Assembly (NCBI RefSeq): GCF_013184545.1
Contig: NZ_JAAOJA010000010.1
Coordinates: forward strand, 1-64,000
Source of the DNA: Pseudomonas tumuqii
GTDB lineage: Bacteria; Pseudomonadota; Gammaproteobacteria; Pseudomonadales; Pseudomonadaceae
Direction: 5' to 3'
DNA length: 64,000 nucleotides
Positions 54,067-61,621 of this stretch are shown here, piece by piece. Positions within the stretch are counted from its first letter, which is position 1. The number at the start of each line of letters is the position of its first letter. The notes under the pieces are model-generated. The model did not search any database. It was not told the origin of the DNA and saw nothing but the letters and a program-made list of their open reading frames with translations. Position numbers and translations under genes: made by a program.

Positions 54067-55638
54067 TCAGCGGGCTGCGGCAGTGTCTGGCGACACGCCG
54101 AAGTCTTCGGGAAAGTGGTTGAGGGCGCTCAGCACCGGATAGGGGGTCATGCCGCCGAGGGCGCACAGCGAACCGCCGAGCATGGTGTCGCACAGGCTCT
54201 TGAGCAGTTCGATGCGCCCCGGCTGCGGGCCTTCCGAGCGGGCGACGATGATCTGCTCGAGCAGCTCTTCGCCGCGGGTCGAGCCGATCCGGCAGGGCGT
54301 GCACTTGCCGCAGGATTCGATCGCGCAGAACTGCATGGCGTAGCGCGCCATGTCGGCCATGTCGACGCTGTCGTCGAACACCACGATGCCGCCGTGGCCG
54401 AGAACCGCGCCAAGGGCGGCGAAGGCCTCGTAATCCAGCGGCGTGTCGAATTGCGACTCCGGCAGGTAGGCGCCGAGCGGGCCGCCGACCTGCACCGCGC
54501 GAATCGGCCGGCCGGTGGCCGAGCCGCCGCCATAGTCGTAGAGCAGTTCGCGCAGGGTGATGCCGAAGGCTTTCTCGATCAGGCCGCCGCGGGCGATATT
54601 GCCGGTCAGCTGGATCGGCAGGGTGCCGAGCGAGCGGCCCATGCCGAAGTCGCGGTAGTAGGCACCACCCTTGTCGAGAATGATCGGCACCGAGGCCAGC
54701 GAGATCACGTTGTTGATCACCGTGGGCATGCCGAACAGGCCCTCGATCGCCGGCAGCGGCGGCTTCGGCCGCACTTCGCCGCGCTTGCCTTCGAGACTTT
54801 CCAGCAGCGAGGTTTCCTCACCGCAGACATAGGCACCGGCACCGCGGCGCAGGTGCAGATGGAAGCGCTGGCTGCTGCCGAGAATGTCGTCGCCCAGGTA
54901 GCCCTCGGCATAGGCCGTGGCGATGGTCGCCTTGAGCGCGGCCTCGGCATGCGGGTATTCCGAGCGCAAATAGATATAGCCCTCGGTGGCGCCGACGGCC
55001 AGGGCGGCGATGGTCATGCCCTCGATCAGCACGAAGGGGTCGTCTTCCATCACCATGCGGTCGGAGAAGGTGCCCGAGTCGCCCTCGTCGGCGTTGCAGA
55101 CGATGTACTTCTGCGCCGCCTCGCAGCCGGCCACGGTGCGCCACTTGATCCCGGTGGGAAAGGCCGCGCCGCCGCGCCCGCGCAGGCCGGAGTCGAGCAC
55201 TTCGGCGATGATCGCCTCAGAGCCGATTTCCAGCGCGTGCTTGAGGCCGCGGTAGCCGTCGTGGGCGATATAGTCGGCCAGCGACAATGGATCGGTGATC
55301 CCGGCGCGGGCGAAGGTCAGGCGCTCCTGACGCTTGAGGTAGTCGATCTCCTCGGTCAGGCCGAGCGCCAGCGAATGCTCGCCGCCGTCGAGAAAGCCGG
55401 CATCGAACATTCCGGCGACGTCGCGGGCCTTGACCGGACCATAGGCGACACGCCCGGCCGGGGTGGCGACCTCGACCAGCGGCTCCAGCCAGAACAGCCC
55501 GCGCGAACCGTTGCGCACCAGGCGCACCTCGATATTGCGCGCAGCGGCCTCGGCGACTATGGTCCGGGCAACCTTGTCGGCGCCCAGGCTCAGGGCGCTG
55601 GCGTCACGCGGTACGTATACGGTAATGGGCGAACTCAT
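54067..55638 (-). CDS. fdsB: formate dehydrogenase beta subunit (NuoF-like, NAD/FMN)
   Basis: A 523-residue protein: thioredoxin-like N-terminal part (1-110), NuoF core with GLRGRGGAAFPTG and NADEGDSGTF (NADH/FMN binding) and C-terminal [4Fe-4S] motif ESCGKCTPCRIGSTRG. It reduces NAD with electrons from FdsA. Overlaps fdsG by 4 bases (ATGA). Confidence 0.96.
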   Translation of the reverse strand: MSSPITVYVPRDASALSLGADKVARTIVAEAAARNIEVRLVRNGSRGLFWLEPLVEVATPAGRVAYGPVKARDVAGMFDAGFLDGGEHSLALGLTEEIDYLKRQERLTFARAGITDPLSLADYIAHDGYRGLKHALEIGSEAIIAEVLDSGLRGRGGAAFPTGIKWRTVAGCEAAQKYIVCNADEGDSGTFSDRMVMEDDPFVLIEGMTIAALAVGATEGYIYLRSEYPHAEAALKATIATAYAEGYLGDDILGSSQRFHLHLRRGAGAYVCGEETSLLESLEGKRGEVRPKPPLPAIEGLFGMPTVINNVISLASVPIILDKGGAYYRDFGMGRSLGTLPIQLTGNIARGGLIEKAFGITLRELLYDYGGGSATGRPIRAVQVGGPLGAYLPESQFDTPLDYEAFAALGAVLGHGGIVVFDDSVDMADMARYAMQFCAIESCGKCTPCRIGSTRGEELLEQIIVARSEGPQPGRIELLKSLCDTMLGGSLCALGGMTPYPVLSALNHFPEDFGVSPDTAAAR

Positions 55639-56129
55639 AGCCGCACCTCCTGTTCTTCAACCAAGTCCAGCAGATCCTCGACATCGACACGGCCATGCAG
55701 CTCGCCATTGAGCATGGCATTCGGCGCACAGGCGCAGTTGCCCAGGCAGTACACCGCCTCCAGGGTCAAGCTGCCGTCGGCGCGGGTCTCGCCCAGTTGC
55801 AGGCCGAGTTTTTCCTGCAGCTCATGGGTCAGCGCCTTGGCACCCATCGACTGGCAAGCCTCGGCCTGGCACAGCTTCAGGTGCACACGCCCCGGCGGGC
55901 TGGCGCGAAAATCATGGTAGAAGCTGACCACGCCGTGCACCTCGGCGCGCGACAGGCACAGGTCTTCGGCGATCATCGGTAGCACCTCGGGCGGCACCGC
56001 GCCGAGACGATCCTGAATGTCGTGCAGAATGGGCAGCAGGGCGCCCGGTTCGTCGCGGTGCGCCGCCAACACCTCGCGGGTGACGGCCTGGTACTGCGGT
56101 AAGTCGGCATGCTGGGCAAGCTTGGCCAT
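55635..56129 (-). CDS. fdsG: formate dehydrogenase gamma subunit (NuoE-like)
   Basis: A 164-residue [2Fe-2S] thioredoxin-like protein with ligand pairs CQAEACQ and CLGNCACAPN. First gene of fdsG-fdsB-fdsA-fdsD-fdhD. Confidence 0.95.
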   Translation of the reverse strand: MAKLAQHADLPQYQAVTREVLAAHRDEPGALLPILHDIQDRLGAVPPEVLPMIAEDLCLSRAEVHGVVSFYHDFRASPPGRVHLKLCQAEACQSMGAKALTHELQEKLGLQLGETRADGSLTLEAVYCLGNCACAPNAMLNGELHGRVDVEDLLDLVEEQEVRL

Positions 56130-56314
56130 GTTCGAGGCTCCGGCCGCTGTGCGGGCTGCTGACCGCCGCTGCTCGCCAAAACTATCCGGCGAGCGGCTGA
56201 GCGACCCTTAGGCGCACAACATATGAAATTGAGTTCTTATTTGCAGGTCATGAAAACCACGGTAAGCCAAGCTAACATGCGGTCACGCCACATCAAATAT
56301 GAAGCAGAGGACAT
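56130..56314. promoter_or_regulatory. fdsG-fdsR divergent promoter region
   Basis: 185 bases between divergent genes. AT-rich from 56215 on, with ATATGAA repeated at 56221-56227 and 56297-56303. These are candidate FdsR half-sites but the promoter elements are not clear. Confidence 0.35.
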
Positions 56315-57406
56315 ATGATCCGCATCGAGATCCAGCCGCGCTGGCGCTTTCACCAGACCGATGGCAGCAGCCTCGACCCGCAGGGCCTGAGCCTGCTGCA
56401 AAACGTCCACGACAGCGGCAAGCTGACCGAGGCCGCCGCCCGCAGCGGCTACTCCTACCGGCATGCCTGGAACCTGCTGGGCAAGTGGGAAACCTTCTTC
56501 GGCAGCCCGCTGATCGAGCTGCAGCGCGGCAAGGGTGCACGGCTCACCAGCCTGGGAGAAAAACTGCTGCGCGCCGACCAACGCATCCGCGCACGCCTGA
56601 CCCCGCAACTGGACAACCTCGCCGGCGAACTGGAGGTCGAACTGAACCGCGCGCTACAGGAAACCCGCCCCGGCCTGCGCATCCATGCCAGCCATGGTTT
56701 CGCCGTGGCGGCGCTGCGCGAATGGCTGGAGCAGGACAACCGCTGGCAGTGGGAGCTGCAGTTTCGCAGCGGGGTCGAGGCGATGCTCTCGCTGCAGCGC
56801 CGCGACTGCGACCTGGCCGGCCTGCACGTGCCGTCCGGGCCGCTGGGCAGCCTGAGCATGGCGCGCATCCAGCCCTGGCTGCGCGTCGAGCACCGGGTGA
56901 TCACCTTCGTCGTGCGCACCCAGGGCCTGATCCTCGCCCCCGGCAACCCGCTGGGCGTCACCGGGCTGGCCGACCTGCAGCGCAGCGGCCTGCGCCTGGT
57001 CAACCGCGAACAGGGCTCGGGCACGCGCATGCTGCTGGAAAGCCTGCTGCAACAGGCGCAGATCGACAGCGCCGGCATCGACGGTTTCCATAACGAGGAA
57101 TACACCCACGCCGCGGTGGCCGCCTACGTCGCCAGCGGCATGGCCGATGTCGGCTTCGGCGTCGAGGCGGCGGCGCGGATGTTCGGCCTGGCCTTCATTC
57201 CCATGGCCCGCGAGCACTACTGCCTGCTCTGCCACCAGGACAGCCTGGCGCTGCCGGCCATGGGCGCGCTGCTCGAGGTGCTGCAACACCCGGAGTTTCA
57301 GGCGCGCATCGCCCAGTTGCCCGGCTACGCCCTGAGCCGCCCCGGCGAGGTGCTGCCGCTGGCCCAGGCGCTGGAACAGTGGAGCCGCGAGAGCCTGCTG
57401 GAGTAG
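56315..57406 (+). CDS. fdsR: ModE-type HTH regulator with periplasmic-binding-like domain (FdsR)
   Basis: A 363-residue one-component regulator: N-terminal winged HTH of ModE/LysR type (about 20-105, LSLLQNVHDSGKLTEAAARSGYS) and a C-terminal PBP-like (molybdate-binding-type) domain (about 125-340). Divergent from fdsGBA, it is the FdsR type that controls formate dehydrogenase; it may sense formate or molybdate. Ribosome site AGAGGACAT. The ligand is not predictable. Confidence 0.82.
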   Translation: MIRIEIQPRWRFHQTDGSSLDPQGLSLLQNVHDSGKLTEAAARSGYSYRHAWNLLGKWETFFGSPLIELQRGKGARLTSLGEKLLRADQRIRARLTPQLDNLAGELEVELNRALQETRPGLRIHASHGFAVAALREWLEQDNRWQWELQFRSGVEAMLSLQRRDCDLAGLHVPSGPLGSLSMARIQPWLRVEHRVITFVVRTQGLILAPGNPLGVTGLADLQRSGLRLVNREQGSGTRMLLESLLQQAQIDSAGIDGFHNEEYTHAAVAAYVASGMADVGFGVEAAARMFGLAFIPMAREHYCLLCHQDSLALPAMGALLEVLQHPEFQARIAQLPGYALSRPGEVLPLAQALEQWSRESLLE

Positions 57407-57475
57407 CCAAGATTTTTTTCACCAGCCCTATCAAACAACCCGCATGTCATTGATTTTATGGGTTATGACGTTTTA

Positions 57476-57547
57476 TGTAGGAGCGGGGGGGGGGGACGCC
57501 TAGTTCCATGGCCGCGATGGGTTTCGCGGGCATGGCCCGCTCCTACA
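57476..57547. repeat. REP pair with an 11-G homopolymer
   Basis: TGTAGGAGCGGG (57476-57487) and CCCGCTCCTACA (57536-57547) are exact inverses of the same REP type as 42479-42530. In the left copy the normal GGGCATGCCC core is replaced by a run of 11 G (57485-57495). Confidence 0.7.
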
Positions 57548-57625
57548 GGGGCCCATAAGCCGACAGAGACGATTGCCTCCAGTTTGCTGCGCGACAGCGC
57601 GCCGTCGAAGACGGGGCGGCCCCTC

Positions 57626-58186
57626 TCAGGGAGCAGCAGACTCCGGCGCGCCTTGCGCCCAGCGCAGGCGTGTGCGCCCGGGCATCTCGACCTTGGGCAG
57701 GCTGTCCTGGTCGAGCACGGCGCTCGCGTCCAGCAGGCCATTGAGGTGCAGGATATAGGCGCTGACGGCATACACCTGATCGTCGCTCAGGCTCTTCGGC
57801 GCATGGTGCGGCATGGCCCGGCGGATGTAGTCGAAGATGCTGGTGGCGTACGGCCATTGACCACCCACCGAGAGCAGCAGCAACGGGTATTCGCTGATGC
57901 GCAGAATACGCAAGGGGTCGTCGAGGCTGAAAAAACCGTCGCTACCAACCAGGCGTGCGGCCGGGCCCTGTTTGCCGTTGGCACTGTGGCAAGCGGCGCA
58001 CTGGCTGGCATAGAGCTCGCCACCGGCAATCACGCTGCCCTGGCCCGGAGGCAGGTTGCGTCCATCGGGATACACGCTGATGGCATAGCGCTGGATGGTC
58101 TGCGCCGCCAACGGCTGGCCGAAGTCGATCACCGGCTGCGCCGCCGCGCTGGTTGTCAGCGCCAGCAGCAGCCACAGGCTACGCAT
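57626..58186 (-). CDS. c-type cytochrome, electron acceptor of the sulfite dehydrogenase
   Basis: A 186-residue periplasmic cytochrome c: signal peptide (1-17, LTTSAAAQP), single CAACH heme site (about 66-70) and candidate axial methionine in RRAMPHHAP (about 124). ATG at 58186 has GGAG 7 bases upstream, inside the end of the molybdoenzyme gene (8-base overlap). It should take electrons from the neighbouring enzyme. Monoheme and small, unlike the larger diheme SoxD, so the pair resembles SorAB in size. Confidence 0.85.
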   Translation of the reverse strand: MRSLWLLLALTTSAAAQPVIDFGQPLAAQTIQRYAISVYPDGRNLPPGQGSVIAGGELYASQCAACHSANGKQGPAARLVGSDGFFSLDDPLRILRISEYPLLLLSVGGQWPYATSIFDYIRRAMPHHAPKSLSDDQVYAVSAYILHLNGLLDASAVLDQDSLPKVEMPGRTRLRWAQGAPESAAP

Positions 58187-59462
58187 AGACATTCTCCACC
58201 TCGCCGCTGCTGCTCACCCGCCAGGCCTGGATGGCGTTGTAGTGGTTGAACGAGTGGGCGGCGTAACGGCTGCGCCACTCGCTGCGGCTCGGCTGGGTGT
58301 TGCCCAGCTCGTCGGTGGCGCGGCTGAGCAGGGTGGTGGCCGCGCCCGTCCACTGCCAGGGGATGCTGAAGCGGGTCAGCGCCTTGTCCAGCACCGGTGC
58401 GTGCAACTGCGCCGGCGCCCAGGTGCGGCCGTTGTCGGCGGAAACCTCGACCTTGGAGATACGCCCCAAGCCGGACCAGGCCAGCCCGGATACCTCATAG
58501 AAGCCTTTCAGCTCGGGCAACTGCTGCAGCCCGCTGGGATGGGTGATCACCGATTTGACCTCCATGGGGAAGCCGAACGCGAGGATGTCGCCATCGCTGA
58601 GAATGCGCGTATAGAGGCCCGACTCGTCCTTGCTGAAGGCCGGGCTATCGCTGACTTCCAGGCGGTGCAGCCACTTGACGCTGACGTTGCCTTCCCAACC
58701 CGGCACGAACAGGCGCAGCGGATACCCCTGGGAGGGCCGCAGGCGCTCGCCGTTCTGGTAGAAGGCGATGATGGCGTCATCCAGCAACTTGGCCAGCGGC
58801 AGGCTGCGGCTGTGCGAGCCGCCGTCGGCGCCCTCGCAGATCACCCAGCGCGCCTCCGCCTTGACCCCCGCTTCGCGCAGCAGGTAGGACAGCGGCACGC
58901 CGGTCCATTCCGAGCCGGAGACCTCGCCGAACAATTCCTGGCAATCGGCATTGCGCGCAGTCGGCGAGATGGCGTTGGCGGCGGTGTTGCCCGCGCATTC
59001 GAGAAACTGGATGCGCGAGACCATGGGGTAGCGCATCAAACGCTCCAGATCGAACTGCAGCGGCCGCTCGACCAGACCATGCAGCAGCAGCTGATGGCGC
59101 TCGGGGTCGATGGCCGGAATGCCGTTGTGGTGCACCGCGTAATGCAAACCGCTGGGGGTGATGATGCCGCGCTGGTGCTGCAACGGCGAATGCCAGATGC
59201 TGAAACCGGCGGTCTTTGGGGTCGATGGCTGGCGCTGGCGCAACACCTGCCGTTCATGGGCCGAGGGGCTGCCGTACTCGGTGTCGGCGCCGCCCAGGCT
59301 GGTCATCCAGGTCGGCATGGGCGGTTCGCCTTGCGCCAGCACCCGCCCGGCCGGCGTCAGGCCGATGGCGGCGGCAAGGCTGAGGCCGTAACCGCTCCTG
59401 AGAAAGGCGCGGCGATCGAGCAGGCCGTTACCGGCGACGAAGCGCAAAGCTGACTTGTTCAC
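58179..59462 (-). CDS. soxC: SoxC-type sulfite dehydrogenase molybdopterin subunit
   Basis: A 427-residue sulfite-oxidase-fold protein. N-terminal twin-arginine-like signal (RRAFLRSGYGLSLAAAIGL), molybdenum cysteine in FLECAGN, heme-free, with C-terminal dimerisation domain (about 320-420, KVEVSADNGRTWAPA). GTG at 59462 with AGGAG 6 bases before it is preferred to the ATG at 59498, which has no site. It oxidises sulfite (or a sulfane residue) in the periplasm. No soxXYZAB genes are near, so a stand-alone sulfite-detoxifying role is more likely. Confidence 0.85.
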   Translation of the reverse strand: MNKSALRFVAGNGLLDRRAFLRSGYGLSLAAAIGLTPAGRVLAQGEPPMPTWMTSLGGADTEYGSPSAHERQVLRQRQPSTPKTAGFSIWHSPLQHQRGIITPSGLHYAVHHNGIPAIDPERHQLLLHGLVERPLQFDLERLMRYPMVSRIQFLECAGNTAANAISPTARNADCQELFGEVSGSEWTGVPLSYLLREAGVKAEARWVICEGADGGSHSRSLPLAKLLDDAIIAFYQNGERLRPSQGYPLRLFVPGWEGNVSVKWLHRLEVSDSPAFSKDESGLYTRILSDGDILAFGFPMEVKSVITHPSGLQQLPELKGFYEVSGLAWSGLGRISKVEVSADNGRTWAPAQLHAPVLDKALTRFSIPWQWTGAATTLLSRATDELGNTQPSRSEWRSRYAAHSFNHYNAIQAWRVSSSGEVENVYA

Positions 59463-59504
59463 GACAGGCTCCTGGACGGCAGTTGCCGTCGCCTTCATTG
59501 AATG

Positions 59505-59534
59505 ACCATATAACTAGTAATCTAGTTATATGGT
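59505..59534. promoter_or_regulatory. putative ArsR-family operator
   Basis: Perfect 13-base arms ACCATATAACTAG and CTAGTTATATGGT around TAAT, in the gap between the divergent soxC-like and arsR-like genes. AT-rich dyads with ATA-N-TAT character are typical for ArsR repressors. Position allows control of both directions. Confidence 0.75.
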
Positions 59535-59569
59535 TGCATGCCGTAGGCCGCTTGTCTATTCTCCGCGCC

Positions 59570-59866
59570 ATGGAACTCAATGAAGTCGCATCTTGCCTCG
59601 AGGCGCTGGGCAATCCGCTACGCCTGCAGGTCTTCCGCACGCTGGTGCGCAGTGGCCCGGACGGGCTCAACTTCGGCCAATTGCAGGAACGCATCGGCAT
59701 TCCCCGCTCGACCCTGGCCCATCACCTCAACAGCATGGTGCAGGCCGGCGTGATCACGCAGCAGCGCGATGGCCGTGAAGTATTCAACCGGGTCGACTTC
59801 GCCCGCTTGCAGCAGGCCCTGAACTTCATGCTGGCCGAATGCTGCCAGGACGGCGGGCCAGCCTGA
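59570..59866 (+). CDS. ArsR-family transcriptional repressor
   Basis: A 98-residue winged-helix repressor: helix-turn-helix at about 37-58 (LQERIGIPRSTLAHHLNSM), beta-wing GVITQQRDGREVFNRVD. Cysteines: C9 near the N-terminus and C91-C92 at the C-terminus; the typical metal CVC site of ArsR/SmtB is absent. It is divergent from the sulfite dehydrogenase and the operator lies between. A thiol/persulfide or sulfite-responsive repressor is plausible but not shown. Confidence 0.82.
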   Translation: MELNEVASCLEALGNPLRLQVFRTLVRSGPDGLNFGQLQERIGIPRSTLAHHLNSMVQAGVITQQRDGREVFNRVDFARLQQALNFMLAECCQDGGPA

Positions 59867-60062
59867 CCACCCCGGTGGCGGCCCGATCCATCCGCCGGTC
59901 TCCCTGAGCAGCTCGGTTTGCGCCGCGACAGCGCTTCGGCGAAGACGGCGATACGACGTCCCGATAATCAATAGATCGGTGGATCAACCTGCAATTCCCC
60001 GCGCCTCCAGAGCCACAAGCAGGCACCCGCATCAACCGCTGAAGGCGCCCGCCAAAAGGCCT

Positions 60063-60200
60063 GAAAAAACGCCCCGGGTTGCTTGGGGCAAGGAGCTATG
60101 ACCGCCTGATTCCGTAAAAGTTCTCCAGTCAAAACAGCTACTTACACAACCTTTACCTACGCGCACCGCTCGTCGGCAGAAGCTTGCCAGGCCTGCTCGC
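60063..60200 (-). ncRNA. candidate small RNA with rho-independent terminator
   Basis: In the 379-base gap 59867-60245 the minus strand has a terminator, GCCCC-AAGCAACCC-GGGGC then GTTTTTT (60063-60089), with no gene of that strand upstream of it within the gap (the next minus-strand gene on that side starts beyond 61 kb). The approximately 100 bases before it are non-coding-like and include pairing segments such as GGAG and CTCC. The 5' end is a guess. It might be one of the conserved Pseudomonas sRNAs (for example an rgsA-like one), but this was not verified. Confidence 0.4.
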
Positions 60201-60245
60201 CAACCCCAGCATCGCCACCGACTTAACCACTGAGAGAGCTTCTCC

Positions 60246-60731
60246 ATGAAGTACATTTCGATGCTTCTACTGAGCCTCGGCTTCGCCGCAGGACAGGCAA
60301 TGGCAGGCGATAACATTCAGGCCGGTGTCGGCGGCGCGCTGGGCGGGGTATTGGGCTCGGTGGTCGGCCAGCACGTCGGCGGCAGCACCGGCGCAGCCAT
60401 CGGCGCCGGTGTCGGCGGCGCCGCGGGCGGCTCGGTCGCCGCGCGCCGCGGCAACAAGACCGAAGCCGCCATCGGCGGCGGTTTGGGCGCGGCTGGCGGC
60501 AACGTCATCGGCCAGCAGATGGGCGGCACTACCGGCGGCCTGATCGGCGCGGCGCTCGGCGGCGGAGCCGGCGGCGCCATCGGCAACAGCTATGGCGATG
60601 CCAGCCGGTACGATGACCGTGACTATCGCGGCGACCGGGGTTACTACCGGGACGGCCATCGCCACGGCCATCGCCATCACCACGGCAAGCGACACAAGCA
60701 CAAGCACCACCGTCACGGCTGGCGCGACTAG
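60246..60731 (+). CDS. glycine-zipper protein with His-rich tail (paralogue 1)
   Basis: A 161-residue exported protein: signal peptide (1-20, GQAMAG), a glycine-zipper core (about 25-115) of GxxxG repeats with the block GGSTGAAIGAGVGGAAGG, then an Asp/Arg/Tyr stretch and a His/Lys/Arg-rich tail (HRHGHRHHHGKRHKHKHHRH). Glycine zippers insert in or associate with membranes; the tail could bind metal or polyanions. It shares most of its core with the gene at 60948. Function unknown. Confidence 0.75.
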   Translation: MKYISMLLLSLGFAAGQAMAGDNIQAGVGGALGGVLGSVVGQHVGGSTGAAIGAGVGGAAGGSVAARRGNKTEAAIGGGLGAAGGNVIGQQMGGTTGGLIGAALGGGAGGAIGNSYGDASRYDDRDYRGDRGYYRDGHRHGHRHHHGKRHKHKHHRHGWRD

Positions 60732-60947
60732 CAGGGCAGTGCGCCACCCGGCCTAGGAGAGACCGTTTAAGCGCAGGTTGGTTTGCGACATCAGCGCGCT
60801 GCGTGCCTTACCCATGATGCAGGTGCGACCAGCCCCGGTCAGGGAACCAAAACCCGCCATGCGCCTCTACATCTGCGCGATGTAGCGAAAAGCCACTAAT
60901 CGTGACTGCCGTACGCTCGCCCCCTCTTATTCAGCAGGACTCAAACC

Positions 60948-61391
60948 ATGCGCAATATTCTCGCAGCGTTAGTGCTCAGCGGCCTTATCGCCGCGCCTTA
61001 TGCCCTGGCCGGCGACTCCGGCAAAGTCGCCATCGGCAGCGGCGTTGGCGGTGTCCTGGGCAACGTCATCGGCCAGCAGGTCGGTGGTAGCACCGGCGCG
61101 GCGATTGGGGCCGGAGTCGGCGGTGCCGCCGGCGGAGTGATTACCGCCCGCGACGGCAACAAGACCGGCGCCGCCCTCGGCGGTGGCCTCGGCGCAGCGG
61201 GCGGTTCGGTGCTCGGCGGCCAAGTCGGCGGCAGCACCGGCTCGACCATAGGTGCGGGCCTGGGTGGCGCAGCCGGCGGCGCGCTCGGCAACGAACTGAG
61301 CAACGACAACCGTTACGACAGCCACTATGACGGCGGTGGCCACTCCCATGGCCACAAGCACAAGAAACACAAGAAAAATCGCCACCATTGA
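60948..61391 (+). CDS. glycine-zipper protein with His-rich tail (paralogue 2)
   Basis: A 147-residue paralogue of the preceding gene: signal peptide (1-21), the same GGSTGAAIGAGVGGAAGG block, GNKTGAALGGGLGAAGG, and a His/Lys-rich tail (HSHGHKHKKHKKNRHH). The 216 bases between the two paralogues hold no ORF. A good terminator follows. Tandem duplication with diverged tails; function unknown. Confidence 0.75.
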   Translation: MRNILAALVLSGLIAAPYALAGDSGKVAIGSGVGGVLGNVIGQQVGGSTGAAIGAGVGGAAGGVITARDGNKTGAALGGGLGAAGGSVLGGQVGGSTGSTIGAGLGGAAGGALGNELSNDNRYDSHYDGGGHSHGHKHKKHKKNRHH

Positions 61392-61437
61392 GTCATTCCA
61401 GGCGCAGCTGCCACCCAGCGTCATCGGCCACGACAGC

Positions 61438-61470
61438 AGCCGCTCACCCAGCCCGGTGAGCGGCTTTTTT
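61438..61470 (+). terminator. terminator after the second glycine-zipper gene
   Basis: AGCCGCTCACC-CAGCCC-GGTGAGCGGCT with a six-T run. Confidence 0.88.
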
Positions 61471-61543
61471 GTAGCCTGGACAAGGTCGCAGAGTAACCCC
61501 CAGTGCGTCATGCGCACCAAGGCTTCACGGCCTTCGGCAATCT

Positions 61544-61566
61544 GGTGCGCACAGCGCACCCTACGG
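61544..61566. repeat. REP-like GGTGCG/CGCACC hairpin
   Basis: GGTGCGCACAGCGCACCCTA; same family as 40715-40731 and 49900-49973. Confidence 0.55.
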
Positions 61567-61621
61567 TTCGAACTCGTCGCACCTATTGCTCCACGCCCGC
61601 GCAGGTCAGCGGCGCATGCCC

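Noticed and set aside
51253..55920. 1555-codon plus-strand open frame across the fds operon
   Set aside because: It is antisense to fdsA, fdsB and fdsG, which have full family motifs. GC-rich codon bias produces such open antisense frames; no ribosome site or domain.
57485..57495. G-quadruplex regulatory site
   Set aside because: A single G-run of 11 has no loops and lies in a damaged REP; no support for function.
60168..60190. sigma-54 promoter (TGGCAAGCTTCTGC) for the small RNA candidate
   Set aside because: GG to GC spacing is 11, not 12, and there is no enhancer site; not reported.
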